Below are positions 1-8,321 of a stretch of 64,000 nt of DNA, piece after piece (the stretch's first letter is position 1; the number at the start of each line of letters is the position of its first letter). The translations under genes were made by a program, and so were the position numbers. This stretch comes from AWTP1-13 sp033764875 (GTDB lineage Bacteria > Pseudomonadota > Alphaproteobacteria > Rhizobiales > Hyphomicrobiaceae). The notes under the pieces were generated by a model. The model did not search any database. It saw nothing but the letters and a program-made list of their open reading frames with translations, and was not told the DNA's origin. Location: the NCBI GenBank assembly GCA_033764875.1, contig JANRIO010000051.1:5793-69792 (forward strand), given 5' to 3'.

Positions 1-1
1 C

Positions 2-337
2 AACGCGCGCAGCCTGTCCGAGACGCGGCAGATGATCTGCGGCGATCTCGAGCTGTCGCGCGTGGACGAGCAGATGGCCCGGCGTATCCGCACGCTGCAG
101 CGTCGTCAGGGCCTGGGTCTCTATCTGAGCATCCGCTATTGGAGCTTCCGCGCCGGCGAGATGCGCGACGCCTGCCGGCGCGACCGGGTGTGCGTTCTCG
201 CCGCCTACCGTGCCCAGGCAATCGCGCTCGACCGGCTGCAGGGCTGTCTCGACACCAGCATCAGGAAGCGGTCCTGCCCGCGGGTCGTGCTCGGCAACGA
301 GGCGACGATCTCCAAGAACAACGCCGGTAGGCCCTGA
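2..337 (+). CDS. LprI-like (DUF1311-type) secreted protein, C-terminal part, 5' end outside window
   Basis: The reading frame is open from base 2, so the true start lies before the window. The visible 111 residues show the spacing of lysozyme-inhibitor LprI/DUF1311 domains: a Cys in a MICGD context followed by a 'xLSRVDEQMA' helix, then a basic stretch with a Cys (DACRRD) and another Cys before 'AYRAQAIAL'. Proteins of this family are usually exported, but any signal peptide is outside the window. It is convergent with the DUF3237 gene, with only 3 bases between the two stop codons. The family call rests on motif spacing, so the function is uncertain. Confidence 0.55.
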   Translation, partial: NARSLSETRQMICGDLELSRVDEQMARRIRTLQRRQGLGLYLSIRYWSFRAGEMRDACRRDRVCVLAAYRAQAIALDRLQGCLDTSIRKRSCPRVVLGNEATISKNNAGRP

Positions 338-340
338 GCC

Positions 341-811
341 TCACAGCACCTCGAACACGCGGATGTGCACGCTCTGCGGCCGGCGCTGCGCGCTCCCGAC
401 GAAGATGGAGCCGTTGAGCCACGCGTACGCACTGTCCGTCGGCGCCTCGAGCACCGGCGCGGTGCGGAAGTAGACGAGACCCGGATCCACCGGCTCGCCC
501 CGCGACAGCGCGGCCATGACCTCGGCGGGAGCCCGCCGCATGCCCCGGTTGGTGACGGCGATGTCGACGCCGTCGTCCGTGCGGATCGCGTAGCGTGCGG
601 TGAGCTCCAGGACGCCGTCTCCCCGCGCATGCTGCCAGTCGGCCCCGCCCGGCATGAGCGATCCCGCGATGCGGCCCCGCACCTTGCCGCCGGTGATGCC
701 GATGATGCGTCTGCGGCCGTGCGGCATCGCCCCGAGATCCACGATCGGTCCGACCTCCGCATCGATGTCGCACACATAGGCCAGGGCGGGCGTCGGGATC
801 TCGGCACTCAT
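341..811 (-). CDS. DUF3237 domain-containing protein
   Basis: A 156-residue protein with the features of DUF3237: an N-terminal strand of the form 'xLAYVCDIDAEVGP', 'GRRRIIGITGGKVRGRIAGSL' in the middle, 'GADWQHARGDGVLELTARYAIRTDDG', and a C-terminal 'NGSIFVGSAQR' strand. The family is a small beta-barrel of unknown function often found near catabolic genes. I chose the ATG at 811 because the family starts there; an upstream in-frame ATG at 871 would add 20 residues with no family similarity. No signal peptide or membrane segment is visible. Confidence 0.8.
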   Translation of the reverse strand: MSAEIPTPALAYVCDIDAEVGPIVDLGAMPHGRRRIIGITGGKVRGRIAGSLMPGGADWQHARGDGVLELTARYAIRTDDGVDIAVTNRGMRRAPAEVMAALSRGEPVDPGLVYFRTAPVLEAPTDSAYAWLNGSIFVGSAQRRPQSVHIRVFEVL

Positions 812-891
812 TGTCAATAACTCCGCTGGAATGCATTTGCCGCCGGCCGGAAGGCGCGGGCCGGTCGACACCTCTGAGTGTCGCGGCGCGG

Positions 892-1866
892 CTACGCGTT
901 CGCCCTGCGGAACAGCGCCGAGGCGAGGAGGCCTGCCGCGATGGCGATCACGACCGTCGCGACGCCGTAGAGCGCAGGATAGTTGACTGCAAATCCATGC
1001 AGGTAGCGCTCGGCGCCTTCGCGCTCGAGGTTCAGCCGGACGCTGTACTGGCTGAGCAGCTTCTCCTCCCGGAACAGCATCACGCGCGTCTCGAACGGCC
1101 CGACGGTGACATTCGCCGGCAGCACGATGCTGGCCCGGAACAGGCTGCGTCCGATGAAGGACACCCCGAAGTTGTCGTTGACGTAGAGGCCCTGCTTCTG
1201 CTTGAGGCGCACGATCGCCTCGCGGAACGCGTTGAGGTCCTCCGTCGACAGCGCGTACTGCTGGCTGACGGCAGGCGCGGGCCTGAAGCGCAGGTGCCGG
1301 AACCCGATGCCGTGCAGGGCCCGGTAGTCGTCCGGCACGATCTCGTCGAGCGGCCGCGTCGAGGCGACGGCGTAGTAGCTGGGCACGAGGTCGAACACGG
1401 CGGCCGAGGTATTGAGCCAGAGCCCGGCGACGTTGTTCTTGCGCCGCGCGACGATCCGGCCCGGCACGCCCTCGACCACGATTACGACGTCATAGTAGCC
1501 GGACTCGGCGCTCGGCTGCTGGCTGTTGTCGACCGCGCCGAAGATCACGATCTCCGTGCCGTTGAAGCTGGAGGTCACAGCGACGTTGCGCGCCGACACG
1601 TCGGCCTGCACACTTTCCTTGACGCCCGGCCGCTGCTCGCGCTTGGCCTCGCCCGCATGCCCGAGCGGCGCCTCCTTGGCGACATTGGGGGCCGGTCCCG
1701 TGCGCTTGCGCTGCGCCTGTGCCTGGACCTGTGCCATCACCTGCCGCCGCTGCGTCGCGTCGATCTCTGCGCGGGCCGCAAGCGCCGCGTCCGAGGCGAC
1801 GATGGCAGTGAATGTGAGGAGCATCCCCACGCCGAGGAGCTGGGCCAGGTTCCAGCCGTAGGGCAT
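892..1866 (-). CDS. TIGR02186 family membrane-anchored protein
   Basis: A protein of about 324 residues with an N-terminal signal sequence (hydrophobic stretch GVGMLLTFTAIVA), a large soluble, presumably periplasmic, region and one C-terminal membrane helix (ATVVIAIAAGLLASALF) followed by a basic tail. The central 'SFNGTEIVIFGAV' and 'YDVVIVVEGVPGRIVARRK' strands are characteristic of TIGR02186, a family of unknown function found in alphaproteobacteria. Starts at 1866 (preceded by a G-rich stretch) and 1884 are both possible. The open frame continues upstream to 2172, but that extension is arginine-rich and does not look coding. The TauE-type permease that I recall as a common neighbour of this family is not present here. 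Confidence 0.75.
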   Translation of the reverse strand: MPYGWNLAQLLGVGMLLTFTAIVASDAALAARAEIDATQRRQVMAQVQAQAQRKRTGPAPNVAKEAPLGHAGEAKREQRPGVKESVQADVSARNVAVTSSFNGTEIVIFGAVDNSQQPSAESGYYDVVIVVEGVPGRIVARRKNNVAGLWLNTSAAVFDLVPSYYAVASTRPLDEIVPDDYRALHGIGFRHLRFRPAPAVSQQYALSTEDLNAFREAIVRLKQKQGLYVNDNFGVSFIGRSLFRASIVLPANVTVGPFETRVMLFREEKLLSQYSVRLNLEREGAERYLHGFAVNYPALYGVATVVIAIAAGLLASALFRRANA

Positions 1867-2077
1867 CAGGCCCCCGCCACGCATGTCGAGGCCTCGCAGA
1901 GGGCGTGCGCGCCATCTTCCGTGCCACTTCCCATTCCGCGCGTGCCGCAAGCGTCCATGCCATACCTCGGGGCAATGGCGCATAGGGACACCAATTGGCG
2001 GACGTTTGCAAGAAGAGAGGCGTCGGCATCCGCGCAAAACGCCTGCGCCCCGTGTGCCGGCGGCACAGGCGCGCTCG

Positions 2078-3532
2078 TCAGGTCCTGAAGCGGCCTGCAT
2101 CGACCTCGCCGCGGTCGACCCGCCGCGAGAATTCCGTATGCCCGCCGGAGGCGAGAATGCGGGCCTGCTCAACCCAGTTCTCGCGCTCGATCCGCCCCTT
2201 GAAGTCGAGCGTCTGGCTGATCCGGTCGATGTCCGCGGCCGTCCAGTTGGCGATCGCCTCGTAGCTCGAGATGCCCATGGAGTTAAGCTTCTTCTCGATC
2301 AGCACGCCGATGCCGCGGATGCGCTTGAGGTCGTCGCTGGCGCCGGCCCGCAGGGGGCGCCGCGGCGTCTCCGGGGCCGTCTCGTCCCGGTAGGCGCTCG
2401 AGCGCACGGAGGGCAGGGCGCCGATGTTGCGCCGGCTCTCCTGCGCCTCGCGCTGGGCCTTCTCGCGGATGGCGTCGGCGAGCTTGGCGGGATGCACGGG
2501 CCGGGCGCCGCCCTTTTGGCGGTCGTAGTGCCGCGAGAACGCCGTGTCGCCGCCCCGGCTCAGGATTTGCGCCTGCTCGACCCAGTTCTCGTGCGCGATC
2601 CGGCCGGCCGTCCCCAGCAGGCCCTCGAAGCGCTCGACGTCGCTGGGCGACCACTGCGCGATCTGTGCATAGCGCGTCACGCCCTGGGCCTCGAGCGCCG
2701 AGGCGAGACCGGTGTCCATGTGGCCGATGCGCAGCAGGTCGTCGTGCGTAGGCGCCGGCTGCGGCCGCATCGGCACGGCGGGCGGCGGGGCGGCCTCGTG
2801 CGCGAATGCGGCACGCATGGCGACATCGGGGGCGGGGGCTGCCGCGGCGGGCGGGGGCGCCGCTGCCGCCGGCGGGGAGGCCGGCGCTGGAGCCGCCGCT
2901 GCCGCAATGGCGGGCGCGGCCCGCGTGATGATCTCGGCGACGACGGCGGCCGCCCCGCCGGTCGAGGGCTGTGGACGTACGATCGCCGGCACCACCGTCG
3001 GCGTGATGCCCGTCGCGCGGCCTTCGTTGACGCCCGGTGCCGCTGTCGCGATCTCCCCGCGCGCCCGCCGGCGCGCATAGTCGGTCTCGCCGCCCTTGGC
3101 CAGGATCTGCGCCTGCTCGATCCAGTTCTCCTCCGAGATGCGCTCGCCCACGCCCAGGGCCTGCGTCACGCGGGCGACGTCTCCGGCTGTCCAGCCGGCG
3201 ATGTGCTCGTAGCGGGTGACGCCGAGCCGCGACAGCGCCGCCTCCAGCATCCCGTCGATGAGGCGAATGCGCTTGAGATCCTGGGCGGCGGCAGGCGCAG
3301 GAGCTGCTGGGGCCACCGCAACGGGGGCTGCGGCAGCCACGGCGGCGGGCGCCGGCTGCGGCGCGGGCGCGGGCCGCGCTGCATACTCCGGCAGCGGCTC
3401 GACGGCGCGCCCGGCCGCCTGGTGCGCGAGCTTGGGTCTGAACAGGCTGCGGCGGATCAGGCAGGCGAGGCAGGCACCCGCGAGATAGGCGAGCCCCAGC
3501 AGTACCAGCGTCTGCACGTAAAGCGCGATCAT
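2078..3532 (-). CDS. triple helix-hairpin-helix repeat protein with N-terminal membrane anchor
   Basis: A 484-residue protein with one N-terminal membrane helix (residues about 5-25), then three copies of the same module of about 70 residues separated by Ala/Pro-rich linkers. Each copy has 'DxLxRI' (residues about 85, 260, 405), 'GVTRYxxIAxW' or a close variant, and 'I..ENWxEQAQIL..GG.T..(S/A)R'. This is the helix-hairpin-helix module annotated as predicted flap-endonuclease-like 5' DNA nuclease (COG3743). No catalytic acidic cluster is visible, so DNA or protein binding is more plausible than nuclease activity. Downstream of and co-oriented with the OmpA-like gene and the 35-residue microprotein, it probably belongs to the same transcript. 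Confidence 0.75.
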   Translation of the reverse strand: MIALYVQTLVLLGLAYLAGACLACLIRRSLFRPKLAHQAAGRAVEPLPEYAARPAPAPQPAPAAVAAAAPVAVAPAAPAPAAAQDLKRIRLIDGMLEAALSRLGVTRYEHIAGWTAGDVARVTQALGVGERISEENWIEQAQILAKGGETDYARRRARGEIATAAPGVNEGRATGITPTVVPAIVRPQPSTGGAAAVVAEIITRAAPAIAAAAAPAPASPPAAAAPPPAAAAPAPDVAMRAAFAHEAAPPPAVPMRPQPAPTHDDLLRIGHMDTGLASALEAQGVTRYAQIAQWSPSDVERFEGLLGTAGRIAHENWVEQAQILSRGGDTAFSRHYDRQKGGARPVHPAKLADAIREKAQREAQESRRNIGALPSVRSSAYRDETAPETPRRPLRAGASDDLKRIRGIGVLIEKKLNSMGISSYEAIANWTAADIDRISQTLDFKGRIERENWVEQARILASGGHTEFSRRVDRGEVDAGRFRT

Positions 3533-3580
3533 TCCCCTACTCCCCGAACTCGTCGCGCTTCTTGACGCGCTCTGCTTGCT

Positions 3581-3688
3581 CTAGTCCTGGCGCTTCGGTA
3601 CCCGGTCGCACGAGATCCAGCCGATCACGAGCCCGATCCCGAAGGCGGCCACGAGCCACCACAAGAGCTGGTACGCGAGATAGTCCAT
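3581..3688 (-). CDS. 35-residue single-helix membrane microprotein
   Basis: This short frame encodes MDYLAYQLLWW followed by a hydrophobic stretch (LVAAFGIGLVIGWI) and a charged tail (SCDRVPKRQD). An AGGAG Shine-Dalgarno sequence lies about 7 bases upstream of the ATG. The frame begins 12 bases after the stop of the OmpA-like gene and ends 48 bases before the helix-hairpin-helix gene, so it fits neatly between two co-directional genes. The good ribosome site, the membrane helix and the tight spacing support a real gene. Its function is unknown; a link to the envelope roles of its neighbours is inference. Confidence 0.6.
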   Translation of the reverse strand: MDYLAYQLLWWLVAAFGIGLVIGWISCDRVPKRQD

Positions 3689-3700
3689 GGACCGCTCCTG

Positions 3701-5437
3701 CTATCGCTGCTCTGCCTTGGGACGCACGGAGAACTCGATGCGTCGGTTCTTCGCCATGTTCTCGGGCGTCGTGTTCGGCGCCACCGGCTTGGCGATGCCG
3801 TAGCCCTTGGCTTCGAGCTGCTGCGCATCGACGCCGGCCTTGACGAGGAAGCCCAGGACCGACTGCGCCCGGCTCTCCGACAGCCGCTGGTTGGAGAGCG
3901 GTGCGCCTTCCGCGCTGGCGAACCCGCCGATCTCGATCGTCATGCCGGGGCAGCCCTTGGCCGCGGCGGCGAGCTTCTCCAGCGTCTCGAAGCTCGACTG
4001 CGAGATCTCTGCGCTGCCGTAGGAGAAGAGGATCGTGCCCGCGGTGGCGAGCGTCGTCAGGTTGTCCTCGCACGCCTTTGCCGCCTTGATCTGGGCGGGG
4101 CTTGCGGTCACGGGCGGCGGCGCAGGGGTGACGGCGCTCGGTGCCGCCGGTGCAGCGGTGCTTGGCTCCGGAGCCGGCGTGACGGCCGCGGCTGGAGGCG
4201 GCGTCGTCGCCGCCTGCGCGGGCGGAGACGGCAGCCGCTGGGAGATGCCGGCCTCAGGCGGCGCCTGCGGCGGCGAAGCTGCGGGCTGCTGCACGGCCAC
4301 CGCCGGTGCGGCAGGTGGCGCCGCCTCCGGCTGCTTCCTGGGCTCGAGGTCGGGCGCAGGCGGCGGCGGTGGCACGGCCGGCAGCACGATCGCTTGCTCC
4401 GGTGCCGGCTCGGCGGGCTTGGGCTTCGGCTTGACGGTCAGCTGGTCCGTGAGCTTGAAATTGGGCGGCAGCCCCTTGAGCGCGCGCCGCACGCCGTCTG
4501 CGCGCTCGTCGTCGGCGGCGAGCCCCGTCAGCGTGACCAGGTCGTCCTTGATCTCGGCCTGACCGTTCTCGAGCTTCGTGAGCGCCCGTACGAGCAGCGC
4601 CGCGGCGTCTTTCCAGCCTTGCGCCGCACCGGCTCCCGGCTCCGTATCGTTGGTGATCGCGCCGTCGGCCACCGTCTCTCGTGCGGCTGCGACCACGAAG
4701 GCATCCTCCGTGTCCGACGGCACGTGGCCCTTGAAGGCCATCGTCGTGCCGCTGAATCGCGCCGTGAACACATGCGGCTTGACCGTCGGCGGGCTGATCG
4801 TCGCCGATCCGAGCTTGATGCCCTTCGGCAGGCTGTTGCCGATCGACCTCAGCGCCCGGTAGCCGTTGGCATCCTCTGCCTCGCCGCTGGCACTGAGCGA
4901 CAAGTCGTCGAGGCGCACGTCGCCGCGCTCGATGTAGGTGAGCTGCTTCAGCGCGTAGCTCACCCCTCCGAGCCAGAAGTCGAGGTTCGGCACGCCGCGG
5001 GCGAGCCGCATGCGGTCCTGGATCTCGAAACCGGGGAAGCTCGCGCGCGCCATGCCCATGATGTTCTGCTTGGCGGCCGCGTTCGGCACGTAGCCCGTGA
5101 GCCGGATGCGGTTGTTCTTGCGCGAGGCGTTCCAGCTGTAGTTCGCGACCTGCTCGAGCAGGTCCGCCTTGCTGTCGACGGTGCGCACGCCCCAGACGTT
5201 GCGCAGCACGCCGATGGCCTTGTCCGGGTCGGATACCTCCGTGGCCCGGCCGGTGAGCGTGCTGTCGCGTCCCTGGAAGGTGCTGGCAGCCCATGCCAGC
5301 CCGGCTTTGACGAACTCCGCCTGCGAGCGTTCCGTGAGGTCGCGCTCGATCCGCGAATGCTCGGCCTCGACTGCGAGCCAGCCCAGGATCAGCAACGGGA
5401 TGATGCCCCAGAGCCAGCGCATCCAATTGCATCTCAT
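3701..5437 (-). CDS. BON-domain and OmpA-family peptidoglycan-binding protein
   Basis: About 578 residues. An N-terminal membrane helix (WGIIPLLILGWLAVEA) is followed by BON-like repeats in the first 340 residues (for example 'IRLTGYVPNAAAKQNIMGMA' and 'FKGHVPSDTEDAFVVAAA'). A long Pro/Ala-rich linker of about 150 residues leads to a C-terminal OmpA/MotB domain with 'ILFSYGSAEIS', 'LSNQRLSESRAQSVLGFL' and 'NRRIEFSV', the family's peptidoglycan-binding signature. The architecture suggests an inner-membrane-anchored protein crossing the periplasm to the wall. I chose the ATG at 5437 (AGGAG 10 bases upstream); 5422 is an alternative. The 35-residue microprotein and the helix-hairpin-helix protein follow on the same strand. 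Confidence 0.8.
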   Translation of the reverse strand: MRCNWMRWLWGIIPLLILGWLAVEAEHSRIERDLTERSQAEFVKAGLAWAASTFQGRDSTLTGRATEVSDPDKAIGVLRNVWGVRTVDSKADLLEQVANYSWNASRKNNRIRLTGYVPNAAAKQNIMGMARASFPGFEIQDRMRLARGVPNLDFWLGGVSYALKQLTYIERGDVRLDDLSLSASGEAEDANGYRALRSIGNSLPKGIKLGSATISPPTVKPHVFTARFSGTTMAFKGHVPSDTEDAFVVAAARETVADGAITNDTEPGAGAAQGWKDAAALLVRALTKLENGQAEIKDDLVTLTGLAADDERADGVRRALKGLPPNFKLTDQLTVKPKPKPAEPAPEQAIVLPAVPPPPPAPDLEPRKQPEAAPPAAPAVAVQQPAASPPQAPPEAGISQRLPSPPAQAATTPPPAAAVTPAPEPSTAAPAAPSAVTPAPPPVTASPAQIKAAKACEDNLTTLATAGTILFSYGSAEISQSSFETLEKLAAAAKGCPGMTIEIGGFASAEGAPLSNQRLSESRAQSVLGFLVKAGVDAQQLEAKGYGIAKPVAPNTTPENMAKNRRIEFSVRPKAEQR

Positions 5438-5759
5438 GCCGTCAAGGCTCCTGCAAAACCTGATCGATCTGCAACCCCGAAAGGCAAGGTCCGGCCCTGG
5501 CATCACGCCGCCGTCGTGCTTGCCCCGTTCTTCGCCGGCTCCCCCTTTTGCCGGCGTCCCGGACCAATGGCCGGGCTTGCCCGCGGCACTATAGACAAAG
5601 GCCCCGGCCATTCCAAGCCGGGCCCCGGTAAATGCCAGCAGTTTCCGAGGCTAGGCCGGACGCCGCACGCCGGCGCTGGCCTTGCGCGCGCGCATTGCGC
5701 AATATGCGCCGCAAGGGCGACAGAACAATTTGGGCAGGAAGCAGCGCAAGGACCAGGCC
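5438..5759. promoter_or_regulatory. divergent intergenic region with an inverted repeat before paaG
   Basis: A 322-base non-coding stretch between two divergent genes. It contains an inverted repeat at 5689-5708 (outer arms GCGCAT and ATGCGC around TGCGCA), about 50 bases upstream of the paaG start. This is a plausible operator, but nothing identifies the regulator. I see no small gene with a convincing ribosome site here. Confidence 0.35.
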
Positions 5760-6554
5760 GTGACCGACACGACAGTACTCGTCTCGAAGGCGAAGGGGGT
5801 GACCACGCTCACCCTCAACCGACCCGACAAGCTCAACGCATTCAACACGAAAATGCATCTGGCCCTGCGCGCGGGCCTCGAGGCCGCTGCCGGCGACGCC
5901 GACTGCCGCGTGATCGTCCTGACGGGTGCCGGCCGGGCCTTCAGCGCCGGCCAGGATCTGGCGGACTCCAGCGTCAACACGGGCGGCGGGGTCGATGCCG
6001 GCGCCGCTCTCGAGACGCTCTACAATCCGCTGATCAAGCTCATCACGGGCCTGGAGAAACCGATCATCGCCGCCGTCAACGGCGTCGCCGCCGGCGCCTC
6101 CGCCAACATCGCGCTCGCCTGCGACCTCGTCTACGCGGCCAAGAGCGCCTCGTTCCTGCAGGCCTTCATGCGCATCGGTCTGATCCCCGACGCCGGTGGC
6201 ACCTATACGCTCACCAAGCTGCTGGGCCCGGCGCGCGCCCGCGGGCTCGCGATCCTCGCCGAGCCGCTGCCTGCCGAGAAGGCAGAGGCCTGGGGCCTGA
6301 TCTGGAGGGCCGTCGAAGACGACAAGTTCCAGGCCGAGGTGGCAGCCGTCGCCGAGCGGCTCGCGTCCGCCCCGACCTACGCCATCGGGCTCACCAAGCA
6401 GGCGATCGCCGCCGCTGCCACCAATACCCTCAGCCAACAGCTGGCCCTGGAGTGCGACCTGCAGCGGCTCGCGGGCGCCTCCCACGATGCGCGCGAGGGC
6501 ATCGCGGCCTTCCTCGAGAAGCGCCCGGCCCGCTTCACCGGCAGCAGGTCCTGA
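5760..6554 (+). CDS. paaG: enoyl-CoA hydratase/isomerase, PaaG-like
   Basis: A 264-residue crotonase-family enzyme. It has the oxyanion-hole segments 'GAGRAFSAGQDLAD' and 'AVNGVAAGASANIALACDLV', and the 'GLIPDAGGTYTLTKLLGPARA' helix. Asp in the PDAGG segment is the position used by 1,2-epoxyphenylacetyl-CoA isomerases. I chose a GTG start at 5760 because AAGGA lies about 8 bases upstream and the family begins there; the frame upstream is unrelated. The next gene, paaI, starts immediately after the stop codon. PaaG and PaaI act in ring opening and salvage in phenylacetyl-CoA catabolism, but no paaABCDE or paaZ genes are in the window, so the two may instead serve general aryl-CoA or fatty-acid metabolism. 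Confidence 0.8.
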   Translation: MTDTTVLVSKAKGVTTLTLNRPDKLNAFNTKMHLALRAGLEAAAGDADCRVIVLTGAGRAFSAGQDLADSSVNTGGGVDAGAALETLYNPLIKLITGLEKPIIAAVNGVAAGASANIALACDLVYAAKSASFLQAFMRIGLIPDAGGTYTLTKLLGPARARGLAILAEPLPAEKAEAWGLIWRAVEDDKFQAEVAAVAERLASAPTYAIGLTKQAIAAAATNTLSQQLALECDLQRLAGASHDAREGIAAFLEKRPARFTGSRS

Positions 6555-7022
6555 ATGCGCGACAAGGACGAGATCGCGCGCCTGTCCGCGCAGGCCATGT
6601 GGGCCGATGACGCCGCCTGCAAGGCGCTCGACATGCGCATCCTGGAGGTGCGCCCGGGCTACGCGCGCCTCGAGATGGCCGTCGCCACCCACATGGTCAA
6701 CGGCCACGGCATGTGCCATGGCGGCTACATCTTCACGCTTGCCGACAGCGCGTTTGCCTACGCCTGCAATTCCTTCGGCCAGCGCGCCGTGGCCCAGCAG
6801 TGCGCCATCACCTACCTCAGCCCGGGCCGCCTCGGCACCCGCCTCGTGGCGGAGGCGGCCGCGCGCGTGCAGCAGGAGCGCTCCGGCATCTACGACGTGA
6901 CGGTGCGCGACGAGGCGGGGGCCGTGCTCGCCGAGTTCCGCGGCCACTCGCGCACGCTGCCCGGAAGCCTGATCGACGCCGGCGGTCCCGCGGCCGGCGC
7001 CCCCAAAGGAGACGCGACATGA
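6555..7022 (+). CDS. paaI: hydroxyphenylacetyl-CoA thioesterase PaaI (hotdog fold)
   Basis: A 155-residue hotdog-fold thioesterase. The 'NGHGMCHGGYIFTLADSAFAYACNS' helix region carries the HGGxxFxLAD motif of the PaaI family, followed by 'AITYLSPGRLGTRLVAEAAARV'. Family members release CoA from stalled hydroxylated phenylacetyl-CoA intermediates. Translation is probably coupled to paaG (TGAATG junction). The following metY start overlaps its stop as ATGA. Confidence 0.85.
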   Translation: MRDKDEIARLSAQAMWADDAACKALDMRILEVRPGYARLEMAVATHMVNGHGMCHGGYIFTLADSAFAYACNSFGQRAVAQQCAITYLSPGRLGTRLVAEAAARVQQERSGIYDVTVRDEAGAVLAEFRGHSRTLPGSLIDAGGPAAGAPKGDAT

Positions 7023-8317
7023 GCAAGGTCCCCGGCAGCCCGCGTTTCGACACCTTGAGCCTGCACGCCGGCCAGCGGCCGGACCCCGCCACCGGCGCCC
7101 GCGCCGTCCCCATCTACCAGACGACATCCTACGTCTTCGCCGATACCGATCACGCGGCGGGATTGTTCAACCTGGAGCGCGCCGGCCACATCTACTCGCG
7201 CATCTCCAACCCGACCGTCGGCGTGCTCGAGGAGCGCATCGCCGCGCTCGAGGGCGGCGTCGGCGCCGTGGCGACGGCGAGCGGCCAGGCGGCCCTCCAC
7301 CTCATCATTGCGACGCTGATGGATGCCGGCGGCCACATCGTGGCGTCGCAGCGCATCTACGGCGGCTCGCACAACATGTTCACGCACACGCTGCCGCGCT
7401 TCGGCATCACCACGACCTTCGTCGATCCGCGCGATCCGAAGTCCTTCGCCGCCGCCATCACCGACAGGACGCGCCTCGTCTTCGGCGAGACGCTCGGCAA
7501 CCCCGGCCTCGAGGTCATGGACATTGCCGCCGTCGCCGAGGTAGCCCACGCGCACGGCCTGCCGCTCGCCATCGACAACACCTTCGCGACACCCTACCTA
7601 TGCCGCCCCTTCGACCTGGGCGCCGACATCGTCATGCATTCCGTGACCAAGTTCCTGGGCGGCCATGGCGTTGCCATCGGCGGCATCGTCGTCGACCGCG
7701 GCGCCTTCGACTGGGCGGCATCGGCCAGGTTCCCGACCATGACCGAGCCCTACGCCGGCTACCACGGCATCGCCTTCGCCGAGGAGTTCGGCCCCGCCGC
7801 CTTTGTCATGCGCGCCCGCGCCGAGGGCCTGCGCGACTTTGGCGCCTGCATGAGCCCGGCCAACGCCTTCTACCTCCTCCAGGGCGTCGAGACGCTGCCC
7901 GTCCGCATGAGCCGCCACGTCGCCAATGCGCGCGCCGTCGCGGGCTTCCTGGAGAGCCACGCGGCGGTGGCCTGGGTCAAGTACCCGGGCCTGGAGAGCC
8001 ATCCAGATCACGCGCTCGCCGCCCGCCAGCTACCCAAGGGCGCCGGCGCCATCCTGAGCTTCGGCATCAAGGGCGGCCGCGCGGCCGGCGCCAGGCTGAT
8101 CGAGCGCCTGCGCGTGTTCTCGCACCTTGCCAACGTCGGCGACGCCAAGAGCCTCGTCATTCATCCCGCGAGCACCACCCACCAGCAGATGAGCGCAGCC
8201 GATCTCGACAAGGCCGGCATCGGCGAGGAGCTTGTCCGCCTCTCCATTGGCCTCGAGGATCCGCAGGATCTCGTCGACGACTTGGGCCAGGCGCTCGCGG
8301 CCTCGCAGAAGGGATGA
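7019..8317 (+). CDS. metY: O-acetylhomoserine aminocarboxypropyltransferase / sulfhydrylase family
   Basis: A 432-residue Cys/Met-metabolism PLP enzyme of full family length. The PLP-binding Lys is in 'HSVTKFLGGHG', with the upstream 'GQAALHLIIATL' and 'IDNTFATPYLCRP' segments and the C-terminal 'SHLANVGDAKSLVIHPASTTH' signature of O-acetylhomoserine sulfhydrylases. The predicted reaction makes homocysteine from O-acetylhomoserine and sulfide. The ATG overlaps the paaI stop by 4 bases. A link between methionine synthesis and PaaG/PaaI is not obvious, so the operon may simply be compact. Confidence 0.88.
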   Translation: MSKVPGSPRFDTLSLHAGQRPDPATGARAVPIYQTTSYVFADTDHAAGLFNLERAGHIYSRISNPTVGVLEERIAALEGGVGAVATASGQAALHLIIATLMDAGGHIVASQRIYGGSHNMFTHTLPRFGITTTFVDPRDPKSFAAAITDRTRLVFGETLGNPGLEVMDIAAVAEVAHAHGLPLAIDNTFATPYLCRPFDLGADIVMHSVTKFLGGHGVAIGGIVVDRGAFDWAASARFPTMTEPYAGYHGIAFAEEFGPAAFVMRARAEGLRDFGACMSPANAFYLLQGVETLPVRMSRHVANARAVAGFLESHAAVAWVKYPGLESHPDHALAARQLPKGAGAILSFGIKGGRAAGARLIERLRVFSHLANVGDAKSLVIHPASTTHQQMSAADLDKAGIGEELVRLSIGLEDPQDLVDDLGQALAASQKG

Positions 8318-8321
8318 TGCG

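Noticed and set aside
811..2088. Long plus-strand open frame antisense to the TIGR02186 gene
   Set aside because: Composition is Arg/Pro/Ala-rich with no domain. The minus-strand frame has a signal peptide, a membrane helix and family motifs; the plus frame is its shadow.
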